Shown here one piece after another: positions 44,701 through 51,634 of a stretch of 64,000 nucleotides of DNA. This stretch comes from Methylibium rhizosphaerae (GTDB lineage Bacteria; Pseudomonadota; Gammaproteobacteria; Burkholderiales; Burkholderiaceae_C). The stretch lies in contig NZ_SWAR01000025.1 of assembly GCF_006386545.1 (NCBI RefSeq), positions 1-64,000 on the forward strand, in the 5' to 3' direction. Below the pieces are notes generated by a model. The model had not been told where the DNA came from, did no database searches, and saw nothing but the letters and a program-made list of their open reading frames with translations. How positions within the stretch are numbered: the first letter of the stretch is position 1; every line of letters begins with the position of its first letter. The translations under genes and the position numbers were made by a program.

Positions 44701-47700
44701 CGCTGGGCTTGAGCAGCGAAGGGCACGAGGGATTTCCGACGCTGGTGGGCCCGCACCAGATCAACGCGGCGCACTCGATGCAACAGGTGCATGGCCACAT
44801 CCAAGCGGGCTACCCCGACGCGACCAACCTTCATTTCCGCCCAGCCGCCGATCCGTACCATCCGCCGCTGCAGTACCAGCGCACCCTCCGGATGCCCGGC
44901 GCCAGCCGCGTGGCGTTTGAGCGCCCGCGGGCCACGGGAACGCACGGTGAAGGCGCGAAGCCGTGGCGCATCACGCATGGCGATGAACATGCCATGGCGC
45001 GCAGCGTGAACCCAACGCGCTCGGACACCAACTGCATCAACAGCGCGGTGACGCTCGATCGGATGATGAGTTCGCCTGGCACGCTGCTGCAGGCCGTGCC
45101 TTCTGGCGCCAAGACGCTGGCGCAGGTGTTTGCGCTGTACGGCGACGCCCCCACCGCCGCCTTCGGCAACTCTGGCGATGCACTGGCACATGTCGCGACG
45201 CTGCCTGAAGGCTCGCGCGGCTTCGTCACGATGGGCGGTGGCGACGGCGCCGACCTGCACATCGTGAACTTCGTGCGGCGTGGCGATGATGTGGACGTGA
45301 TCGACGCGCAGGCCGGTCGCCATGTCAGGAGCTTCGACGCAGCGGATGTGCATGTGATCGTCACGCACCAGGGCGGCAGGCCGCCGGTGGACATGACGGT
45401 GATGTCGGGGCCGCAGCTGCGGCGATTCCTTGCGACTTCGCCGCACGATGCGCCGGCGCAGGGGCCGCAGGGATGGGTCTCAGGGCTGCCCTCCAATGCA
45501 GGCAAGCCCGGATTCGATGCGCAAGGCGATGCGTTGCAACCCACCTCGTTCGGCCGGCGTCGCAGCACCTGGGACGATGTGGCACGAGGCGCGGACGGAT
45601 ACATCCACCGCCAGCAGCTGGCGGCCCAGCCCGGCTCGAAGGTGCCGCCACTGAAGACCTCCGCCGACGAGGCCGCGGTGTTGAAGAGCCTCACCGACGA
45701 GCCGGAGATCAACTCGCGCGTGAAGTTCGTCGTCTCGAACGTGGGCCCCCACGACACCATCTTCAGCGGCGCTGGCGTGAAGGGTCGAAAACTCTATGAG
45801 ACCTATGCGGCAGCCGCGAAGGCTGCCCAGGAAAACGGTGGCGGTTGGGTGCACCGGCTGGTGCCCGATGCGGCCAAGGGTTTGCCGCGCAGGCGCCAGC
45901 AGTTCGACAGCTCGGAGATCGTCGGCGCGGTGCACGTGGGCCGCGACGGCACGCAGCTGCCGATCGGCATCCCGAACACGCGCCACGGCACTGAACTCGG
46001 CCGTTCGACCGAGGTGGCCGCGACGTGGAAGGAAGCCGTGAAGGGCGTGTTGACGCACACACCGACTCACAGGAGAACAGGCGAGAAAAAACAGATCCGC
46101 GCGAAGGTGTTCACCTACGGGGCGGCGGGAGCCCGGATCGCCGCGGAGAGCGTTGCGCCGTTCCTGCCATGGCCCGCAGCCGCCCTCAAGCATCCCGGCG
46201 CAAGCTACGCCACGCAGCCGCTGTCGAGCTTCGGGCGCGGCGCCTACCTCACTGCTTCTCAGCGGAGCAAGGAAGCGTATGCCGCCGCCACGACGGGCAA
46301 CCTGGGCCTGGCGGAAAAGCTCATTGGCAAGGTGACCAGGGGTTCCGGCTGGCGCGGCGACAACCTGATGGAGCGCTCGAAGATCGATGAGCTGTACACC
46401 AGCATCTGGAAGGTCCAAGAGGTGGCTGAGACCTTCAGGCAGAAGCTCGGCGCCATGGGTGACGACGCCCCTTCCGCCAGCCGGTTCCGGCTTGACACCA
46501 TCCAGCACCCAGACGAGGTGGCGCTCGCGCCAAAGCGCTATCTGGATGAGCCGGGTGTGGGCGACTTCATCCAGCTGGTTCGCTTCCGGCAGCGCGACGG
46601 GATGTTCGGCCAGAAGACCCGTGTGGTCCGCCAGGAGCTGCTCCGCCGCCTGAGCAACATGGACCGCAGCGAGCTGGCCCGGGCAGCCGATCCGGCGTCG
46701 AAGGACAACTCGCCCGAGGCGCGGCTGCTGCGCCGGTTCCCGCAGGTGCGCAAGGCGTTCGAACGCCGGGTCGACGAGCGGCAGGACCTGCGTCGCGCGC
46801 ATGGCGACTTGTACAAGGCACTGCTCGAGGTGGCGGCCGACCCCGAGAAGCCCGGATACGTGAGCGCTCAGGCCGCCGAAGGCAATGCCGGCAGCACCAA
46901 CGCGCCGAGTTCCCGGCTCGGCCTCACCAGCCGTCGCGCCACGCTGGTGGCAAGCACCAACGTGTTCGTGGGCTGGTTCTTCAAGCCCATGCGGATCAGC
47001 TCCGTCACGACCGGTGTGGCGCACTTTGCCGACTTGCTGGCCGGCGGCTCGCTGTGGGCCAACTACAAGTACAACATCAAGGTGGACCACCTGGACAACG
47101 TGAAGGCCAAGCTCAAGGCTGCGATGAAGGCCAGCGGCCTCGACGAGAAGCAGACGCGCGCCGCGGACCCGGATCTCGACAAGGAGCTCACAAACGCGCA
47201 GATCGACAAGGACAAGTGGAACAAGTGGCGAGACTTCTTCGGCCTCGCCAGCGCTGGGCGAGCCGTCGCGGTGGGCGTCGGCCTCCAGGAAGCGGGACTC
47301 CCCCTGCTCGGATACGCCTCCTACACGCAAGCCGGGCTGACCGTGGCATGGGTGGGGCTCCAGCAGATTCCGGCGCTGCGCAACGGCGCCGCGCCCACCG
47401 CCACCAAGATCCTGAAGTGGAGCGCGGTGGGGGCCATCGCACTGGTGCCGGTCGCTCCGGCGGTCTACAACGCCTTCTTCGCGCCGAAGAAGGACGACAA
47501 CGCCAAGAACCTCGTGGAGTGGACGGTCTGGGGGCTGAAGCAGGCGGCCAGCGGGGTGAAGGACTGGCTGCAGCAGCCAGCCGACCAAATGCCCGTGCCC
47601 GGCCCGGCCAACAGCCCGTCGGCCACCCAAAGCCCCTCGGTGACGACAGCACCGACGGTGAGGCCCAGCCCGTCGGCCACTACCCCTGGCACCGGCGACA

Positions 47701-48023
47701 AGCCACCTGGCCGCGACCCGCACCCGCCAGTGTTCAAGCCCATCTACGTCACAGTCGATGGCAGCGACCCGAAGACCGGCACGCTGAGAGGCATCGCAGA
47801 GAACAACGCGGCCACGCTGCTGGCGGGACCTGAGCTCGACAAGGCCAGGCAGGAGGGCGGCCGCAACCGGGTGGCGAACGAGGCGCTGTCGCAGCTGTTC
47901 AACCTCAACCCGCGGTTCGACAAGCGGTTGATGGACGGCGTCGTCAGCAACGTCGCCGGCGACCCCGACACGCTGATGGAGGGCTGGAAGGTCAAGGTGG
48001 GAGAGACGCGGGTGAGCGGCTGA
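38766..48023 (+). CDS. Giant multidomain protein, candidate T3SS effector/toxin (3085 residues)
   Basis: I do not recognise this as a named protein. Residues about 13-95 are a charged AEEARRK-type helix repeat. Two similar modules containing a KWYYV or KYYV strand and a VTA-LW motif lie near residues 489 and 856. Residues about 1150-1450 resemble DUF4781-type regions, with a hydrophobic stretch at 1338-1384. Residues 1850-2000 hold HEGTH (1922-1926) and Glu1966. Residues 2075-2205 hold a papain-like triad: Cys2090, His2165, Asp2180. Hydrophobic segments lie at about 2833-2905, then a Pro/Ser/Thr-rich linker and a LysM-like end (2993-3080). The ATG at 38766 follows GAGGA and lies 44 bp after sctU, so secretion by this T3SS is likely but unproven. 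Confidence 0.85.
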   Translation: MGPGTVSKPSPESQAAAEHLAALRAAEEARRRAEEAARRAAEEARRKAEEARRQAEAARREAEQAKKAAADAARAEKKDDKELQQLRDAAQAKETEALKKEAKASLAEKEKLLLDSKLQDAQQGRNPTAPSEGTQAAEKEVGLAKKVVALYEAPEQKGDQALDGASARTKDLQTKAQEAAKPAFDALMRGEQPTKEQEDKANKAIGEWLDAAQQEMRTAGVTAQAKGGDVNTAIDEQAAAIRKRLEDGGVFDPKAFDESLNAAKSEVKGESPAARQLRMEQYDSRKTAQADYDKARQDAKTADEKADAAEAYAKNFKSASTDSQVTARENARAEAKRLRQEADDAQAKADRLKLQGDATDSQYESDIADIKVRDAQAGYAKAKASGDKDAIAKAEKLLDGAIDEQTLAHDLRDDASAKLKLFDAKGNLADATAAWEAEKGNQPQLKEVEYNHRGTKTTRTITPDGYDKTFWATPGTDAGKNVQKIDGKWYYVTSGPRGTQSKQELNPVTAQLWEAHVGVNGEQKDGKTVGGAQLAADQAQAKLKLTLEDMFGTGDGQTPGRLDSQAWLGAEGDINKKLTDANDGVTAAQSALTAARRYGASADTIAELEADLGGKLQLQRQAQGMADALKAIKELRQAQRDLVEIQNPGSASRCPTMTEAQAQQRVNDLRDKARTAVANALKPPEFSPEQVKAARTRLGDNQKLLKTQEQTVETARTEWQNAKGDDKVKKDQTYQAALDKYDQLKLAVDNDASLVKQADTRYRADAAQNQYDNFGFVKPNEGYTRGGYNFAANLEDQPAGFDPTYDVKPPSNYDELLRTAKKEDDGTRVLSDGTKIKPDGTWELKDGTQIEHKDGKYYVSFKTYVAAGRAGMVASRSDKFEMHGVTAKLWDTKRLAYEADVGRTKFLDDLKLKGQTLPPAEPPPPVLGLDGKPRPTLLLTDDLAKRKPQVDKALTDATDARKLAQQNYDQGTGDRTELKTKLDEAIALEDIARKEQAAVDAVLLWQSSNRERQEYDANKRAGRPDAMCYAKPPGEKADDQRDLALKAITDWQGARDKLHTDRAQRTVDTAQAAHDTWKRENPWLAGSEKSSDTWKALQQAKGDYDLVKRGQAANAGARADEQAFISHNLKPGEHNDPQALYRLFDSNPQVMAQSVINDHYVQYGGEAITMQGRTHLGNLVSQALGWQPSVELDPNSPAYNQQLTKTQDLYGNLVKEQKELRGNVVDKIIELGGDDAKVTVLPVVYGLDEKNGGIVKTAIFKVEGDNGQVKYVDEQGWEYKSLDDYRANNSLPVEDVKLVMPEDGKFTLDDKGNVKLLVADARTETGWETFRRVSKIDYVVAGVGLVAGVVLTVGSMGTLSVPGAAIAVASVSLVAAGTYGVVTSAQSLQRQADHGQSVNPFTNAQARMDWLNLGLSALSVPVVGASGRATMLALRSKAAFDRVGDVADVTRLTAQQAADLQQGVAYAQRAAAWGKPAQAAAKPLAVGSGVAMEEGVRQLIQNWDNMSPSERNQQIAMLGLNAAGFASPVFAKGYVQAHNSVKGAFRDAPASTSATAPVSRPIANGAMGEPEAVPALAARGRDDFSLPTDTLPSGKPGQLPAGKPSDTPDPLAPLRERPSWWKQAPEGTSSIKVVKPAALDEGSRIVLSDLNTTSLKRTTDHGRPPNDRPSSRRLAGEGTVRAISAHRDLRNPHARVHTDQIAGANQPGAAVRSPSRRSRQEEVTLAARARDSNDAAPSEPGWFDDTLLRAALHPAMRKELLHVMREEAPQATPQQHLEAVETLYGTPQSVRMTSTHMPELFQRQVLAAWRRLEHAGTPVEINGWTPLVTPRPQTYQIRPSRPPQLDTVADFANSLRGVTPQSTRIARALDNGDIEFNLLSAPEFQRARSTQDTDVPLAFARGHRIFLNRDSDPWALLLDAVHEGTHALDHLTQLDIGRPYQIRVGDKVVDSGVHQRGSEVFGGDLEARAYYHQIEFARALGLSSEGHEGFPTLVGPHQINAAHSMQQVHGHIQAGYPDATNLHFRPAADPYHPPLQYQRTLRMPGASRVAFERPRATGTHGEGAKPWRITHGDEHAMARSVNPTRSDTNCINSAVTLDRMMSSPGTLLQAVPSGAKTLAQVFALYGDAPTAAFGNSGDALAHVATLPEGSRGFVTMGGGDGADLHIVNFVRRGDDVDVIDAQAGRHVRSFDAADVHVIVTHQGGRPPVDMTVMSGPQLRRFLATSPHDAPAQGPQGWVSGLPSNAGKPGFDAQGDALQPTSFGRRRSTWDDVARGADGYIHRQQLAAQPGSKVPPLKTSADEAAVLKSLTDEPEINSRVKFVVSNVGPHDTIFSGAGVKGRKLYETYAAAAKAAQENGGGWVHRLVPDAAKGLPRRRQQFDSSEIVGAVHVGRDGTQLPIGIPNTRHGTELGRSTEVAATWKEAVKGVLTHTPTHRRTGEKKQIRAKVFTYGAAGARIAAESVAPFLPWPAAALKHPGASYATQPLSSFGRGAYLTASQRSKEAYAAATTGNLGLAEKLIGKVTRGSGWRGDNLMERSKIDELYTSIWKVQEVAETFRQKLGAMGDDAPSASRFRLDTIQHPDEVALAPKRYLDEPGVGDFIQLVRFRQRDGMFGQKTRVVRQELLRRLSNMDRSELARAADPASKDNSPEARLLRRFPQVRKAFERRVDERQDLRRAHGDLYKALLEVAADPEKPGYVSAQAAEGNAGSTNAPSSRLGLTSRRATLVASTNVFVGWFFKPMRISSVTTGVAHFADLLAGGSLWANYKYNIKVDHLDNVKAKLKAAMKASGLDEKQTRAADPDLDKELTNAQIDKDKWNKWRDFFGLASAGRAVAVGVGLQEAGLPLLGYASYTQAGLTVAWVGLQQIPALRNGAAPTATKILKWSAVGAIALVPVAPAVYNAFFAPKKDDNAKNLVEWTVWGLKQAASGVKDWLQQPADQMPVPGPANSPSATQSPSVTTAPTVRPSPSATTPGTGDKPPGRDPHPPVFKPIYVTVDGSDPKTGTLRGIAENNAATLLAGPELDKARQEGGRNRVANEALSQLFNLNPRFDKRLMDGVVSNVAGDPDTLMEGWKVKVGETRVSG

Positions 48024-48070
48024 AGTGACGCCGGGCATGCCGCATCCGTGCCCGCGTGACGCAGGCGCTG

Positions 48071-48110
48071 CAACAGAGGCGCCGGCAGCGCACTGCCGGC
48101 GCCTCTGTTG
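48071..48110. terminator. Long perfect stem-loop between the giant gene and the porin gene
   Basis: An 18-bp perfect inverted repeat with a CGCA loop sits between two convergent genes. It begins CAACAGAGGC and ends GCCTCTGTTG. There is no long T-tract, but the position and stability suit a bidirectional terminator or transcript-end stabiliser. Confidence 0.75.
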
Positions 48111-48111
48111 A

Positions 48112-49209
48112 TCAGAAGTCGTACAGCATGCCGATCACGAAGCCCGACGGATCCGCCCCCGCGCCGGCCGCCGCCACGTTCAGCGGGTTCACGCCGAAGC
48201 GGTAGTTGGCGTTGGTGTCGTTGCTGATCTTCGTCCAGTAGACGTAGGCCTGGGCGCCCTTGAACAGGTTGTGCTCGTAGCCGAACGTCATCTGGCGCGC
48301 ACCCGACTCGGCCCCCACGAACAGCGCGGCCGCGTCGGCGCCCACCACGGTGGTGCCGGCCGGGGCCGAGCCGCTCACGTCGCCGGCCTGGCCGTAGCGC
48401 AGGCTGAAGGCGCCTTTGCCCACCGGCACGGCCGCGGTCACGGTGGCGTACTTGCGGCTCGCGGTGCCCACCGGCAGCTCGTAGTTGAGCTTGTTGAAGC
48501 CCGCGCCGATGTTGAGGAAGCCGAAGTCGTAGTTGGCCCCCAGCCGCCAGGCGTCGTCCTTGAAGCCGGTGGCGTTGAAGTTGCGGTGCTGTTCCCATGC
48601 GGCCATCGCCTTGAGCCTGGCGATGCGCCAGGTGAGCGACAGGCTGACGAGCTTCTTCTGTTCGCCCGAGCCCTTGTCCTCGTTGTCGAGGCCGTACTGC
48701 AGGGCGGCGCCGAAGCCGGCGAAATCGGGCGAGTCGTAGCGCAGCGAATTGCTCTGGCGCCGGCCGAAGCCGTTGTTCGAGCCGCCCAGCACGGCGATGG
48801 AGCCGTCGTCCTGGATGCCGGTGCCCTTGAAGCGGTCGGTGAGGCCGCCCAGGTCCTTCATCGGCGTGTCCATCTTGCCGAGGCGGAACTTGCCGAACAC
48901 GCCCTCGAGCCCGACGAAGGTGTCGCGCCCGGCCAGCGTGTCGCCGCCGGCGTCCCAGCTCACGCCGGACTCGAGCTGGGCGAACACCTTGATGCCTTCG
49001 ATCTCGGTGGCCGCGCGCAGCCCGAAGCGCGACGAGTTGCTCGACACGCGCTGGTTGCCGCCGAAGGCGTCGGCCGCCGGCGTGCCGCCGAGCCGGGTCT
49101 TCTCGAAGTCGACGTTGGCGCGGCCGTAGAGGGTGAACTGCGCATGCGCGCCATGGGATGCAAGCAGCGCGCAGGCTGCCAGTGCTAAGGTGGTGAGGCT
49201 GGTTCTCAT
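48112..49209 (-). CDS. Outer-membrane porin (betaproteobacterial Gram-negative porin)
   Basis: This 365-residue porin has a signal peptide ending at AHAQ (about residue 24) and the 16-stranded trimeric porin pattern of Burkholderiales. It opens FTLYGRANVDF, contains the SSRFGLRAATEIEGIKVFAQLE segment and ends in a terminal Phe (GMLYDF) recognised by the BAM complex. It admits small hydrophilic solutes; specificity is unknown. It is divergent from a response-regulator gene and may be controlled by it. Confidence 0.93.
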   Translation of the reverse strand: MRTSLTTLALAACALLASHGAHAQFTLYGRANVDFEKTRLGGTPAADAFGGNQRVSSNSSRFGLRAATEIEGIKVFAQLESGVSWDAGGDTLAGRDTFVGLEGVFGKFRLGKMDTPMKDLGGLTDRFKGTGIQDDGSIAVLGGSNNGFGRRQSNSLRYDSPDFAGFGAALQYGLDNEDKGSGEQKKLVSLSLTWRIARLKAMAAWEQHRNFNATGFKDDAWRLGANYDFGFLNIGAGFNKLNYELPVGTASRKYATVTAAVPVGKGAFSLRYGQAGDVSGSAPAGTTVVGADAAALFVGAESGARQMTFGYEHNLFKGAQAYVYWTKISNDTNANYRFGVNPLNVAAAGAGADPSGFVIGMLYDF

Positions 49210-49447
49210 GAAGTCTCCGTGGATGGGCCCCGCTGTGCGGCAGGGCGATTGCCGTTCGCGCTCTCTGTTGTGTGGCGCGCGGCAATGCTTCATGGATGCG
49301 CGAGGGCCAACAAACGGATCTACCCGCTACGCCGGCGCCAGCGAATTGCAAGCTGGCTTTCACCCGGCGTTGCTTTCGGCTGGCTTGCAACCCCCCGTGG
49401 TGCAAGTCCCGGTTCGCAACCGGATGCACGGTGGCACGATGCACGGC
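49210..49447. promoter_or_regulatory. Divergent porin / two-component regulatory region with TGCAA repeats
   Basis: This 238-bp gap separates the porin from the two-component genes. TTGCAAGC at 49346-49353 and GCTTGCAA at 49383-49390 are exact inverted copies, and a further TGCAAG lies at 49401-49406. Such repeated sites suit binding by the adjacent OmpR-type regulator. No ORF is convincing. Confidence 0.4.
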
Positions 49448-50134
49448 ATGAAACTGCTGCTGGTTGAGGACGACTTCGATCTTTCCGGTGTGCTGGGCAA
49501 GAGCCTGGCCGCCCGGGGCTTCGACGTGCTGTGCTGCGCCGACGGCATCGAGGCGCTTGCCGCGGCACGCAAGAAGCCGTTCGACGTGCTGGTGCTCGAC
49601 CTCACGCTGCCGCGGCTCGACGGTCTGGAACTGCTGCAGCGGCTGCGCAGCGACGGCAGCCGGGTGCCGGTGCTCGTGCTGACCGCACGCGGCGCGGTGA
49701 GCGAGCGGGTGGCCGGGCTCAATGCGGGGGCCGACGACTACCTCGCCAAGCCGTTCGACCTCGACGAGCTGGTGGCGCGGCTGGGGGCGCTGACGCGCCG
49801 GCTGGGCCGCGACGGCGAGCTGCGCTGCGGCCAGCTGCGCTACGAGCCGGCCTCCAACGCCTTCTACAACAACGAGGTGCCGCTGGACCTGTCGCCGCGC
49901 GAGGGCGACCTGCTCAGGAGCCTGATGTCCCGGGTGGACCACGTTGTGCCCAAGGAGGAGCTGCGCATCGCGGTGTTCGGCGACAACGACGAGACGCATG
50001 TGGACGCGATCGAGGTGATCGTGCACCGCCTGCGCAAGAAGCTGCAGCGCGCCAGCGTCGAGATCCTCACGCTGCGCGGCGTCGGCTATCTGCTGTGCGA
50101 CGACGCCAGCGCAGTGGCGCAGGCTGCGAGGTGA
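49448..50134 (+). CDS. OmpR-family response regulator (TctD/QseB-like)
   Basis: This 228-residue protein has a receiver domain (acidic pair near residues 8-9, phospho-accepting Asp51 in VLDLTLPRLDG, Lys in LAKPFD) and a winged-helix DNA-binding domain ending in LRGVGYLL. ATGs at 49424 and 49439 are in-frame alternatives; 49448 fits the family N-terminus. It overlaps the sensor-kinase start by one base. Likely targets are the divergent porin and the downstream transporter. Confidence 0.9.
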   Translation: MKLLLVEDDFDLSGVLGKSLAARGFDVLCCADGIEALAAARKKPFDVLVLDLTLPRLDGLELLQRLRSDGSRVPVLVLTARGAVSERVAGLNAGADDYLAKPFDLDELVARLGALTRRLGRDGELRCGQLRYEPASNAFYNNEVPLDLSPREGDLLRSLMSRVDHVVPKEELRIAVFGDNDETHVDAIEVIVHRLRKKLQRASVEILTLRGVGYLLCDDASAVAQAAR

Positions 50135-51531
50135 TGCTCACATGGCACGCCTGGCTCCTGCGCGCCCGGTCGTTGCGGCGCTTCCTGCTGGTGTGGCTGC
50201 TGGGCGGCCTGTGGCTGCTGGTGGGCGGTATCACGCTCGTGCTCTACCTTGCCACTGCGGTGCAGGCGGCCGATGCGCAGGACGAGCGGCTGCGCGCCGC
50301 GATTGCCGAGGTGGTGCAAAGCCGCTCCAGCGGCAGCGCGGCCGAGCCGCGGCATGCGGTGCTTTCGCAGTCGGGCGTGCTGTCGGGCGCCGAGCCTGCT
50401 TTCATGTCCACGCACTACCGGGTGAGCGACATGAACGGTGAATGGATCGCCGGCGAGCGAGGCCTTGCCGTCTACCCGTGGAGCGCCTCGCTGGCGTCCA
50501 CCGGCACGCCGCAGCTCTACGTCACCCACCTGCACGGCAAGCTGGTGCGGGCGGCCGCCGCGGTGCGCCATGTGAGCCGGGCGCCGGACGACGCCGCCAG
50601 CGTGATGGTGCAGTCGGCCGAGCCGCTGGCGCTGCGCTTTCCGTCGCTGGGCGACCTGCCGCGCGAGCCGCTGCTGTGGGTGTATGCGCTGGCCGCGGCC
50701 ATGACCGTGGTGGTGGCCAGCGGCGTGGCACTCGCGCTGCGCTGGCTCGACCGCGCACGCGAAGCGCTGGGCTCGCCGCAGACCGATGCCGCGGCCTACG
50801 ACGGGCCGGCCGAGCTGCTGCCGGCTGTGGAGCGCATGCACGGCCTGCACCGCCGCCAGCGCGAATGGGTCGGGCAGCAGCGCCGCTTCCTGGCCGATGC
50901 CTCGCATCAGCTGCGCACGCCGATGTCGGTGCTGCGCACGCAGCTGCAGTCAGCCATTGCGGGCGACGTGCCCCCCGCCGAGGTGCTGCCGCAGATGCTG
51001 CACACGGTGGACCGCGCCAGCGGCATGGCCAACCAGCTGCTGAGCCTCACCAAGCTCGAGCAGATCAAGCGGGCAGGGCAGCTGCAGCCGGTAGGGTTGT
51101 GGGGCGTCGCACGCGAGGCGGTGATGGAGCTGTCGCCGCTCATCGCCGCCAAGCGGCTCGACTTCGCGCTCGAGGGCGAAGAGGGCGCGCAGGCCCCGGC
51201 CGATGCGGTGATGCTCGGCGAGCTGGTGCGCAACCTGCTGGCCAATGCCATTGCACACACGCAGCCTGCCGGCCGGCTGGGCGTGCTGCTGCGCACCTAC
51301 GCAGCCGTCACCGAGCTGGTGGTGTGGGACGAAGGCCCGGGGCTCGACGACGAGATCCGCCCGCGCCTGTTCCAGCCGTTTTCGTCGGCCAAGGGCGGCG
51401 TGGGCCTGGGCCTGTCGATCTGCCGCCAGATCGCCGACGCGATGGGCGCCACCATGGAGCTGTTCAACCGCATCGACGGTGACAAGGTCATCGGCGTCGA
51501 TGCGGTGGTCACCTGGGGCCAGGGGCCCTGA
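50134..51531 (+). CDS. Sensor histidine kinase (TctE-like)
   Basis: This 465-residue membrane kinase has helix 1 at about residues 14-40, a periplasmic sensor of about 135 residues and helix 2 near 175-200. The dimerisation/phosphoacceptor domain has His258 in DASHQLRTP. The HATPase domain (NLLANAIAHT, DEGPGL, GVGLGLSICR) completes it. A GTG at 50131 could start three bases earlier. It pairs with the preceding regulator. TctE-type kinases sense carboxylates or other small solutes in the periplasm; this signal is unknown. Confidence 0.9.
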   Translation: MLTWHAWLLRARSLRRFLLVWLLGGLWLLVGGITLVLYLATAVQAADAQDERLRAAIAEVVQSRSSGSAAEPRHAVLSQSGVLSGAEPAFMSTHYRVSDMNGEWIAGERGLAVYPWSASLASTGTPQLYVTHLHGKLVRAAAAVRHVSRAPDDAASVMVQSAEPLALRFPSLGDLPREPLLWVYALAAAMTVVVASGVALALRWLDRAREALGSPQTDAAAYDGPAELLPAVERMHGLHRRQREWVGQQRRFLADASHQLRTPMSVLRTQLQSAIAGDVPPAEVLPQMLHTVDRASGMANQLLSLTKLEQIKRAGQLQPVGLWGVAREAVMELSPLIAAKRLDFALEGEEGAQAPADAVMLGELVRNLLANAIAHTQPAGRLGVLLRTYAAVTELVVWDEGPGLDDEIRPRLFQPFSSAKGGVGLGLSICRQIADAMGATMELFNRIDGDKVIGVDAVVTWGQGP

Positions 51532-51634
51532 CACGACGACACACCGTTTCCTGTTTCGCAGCCCGATGCATGCCCGCAAGCGGCGCATGCGGGGCGTGCC
51601 TTTCTTCGAATTCCGTACACGAGGAGAACGTTCG

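Noticed and set aside
45480-50026. Long minus-strand frames opposite the giant gene and two-component genes
   Set aside because: They have no conserved domains and overlap well-supported genes.
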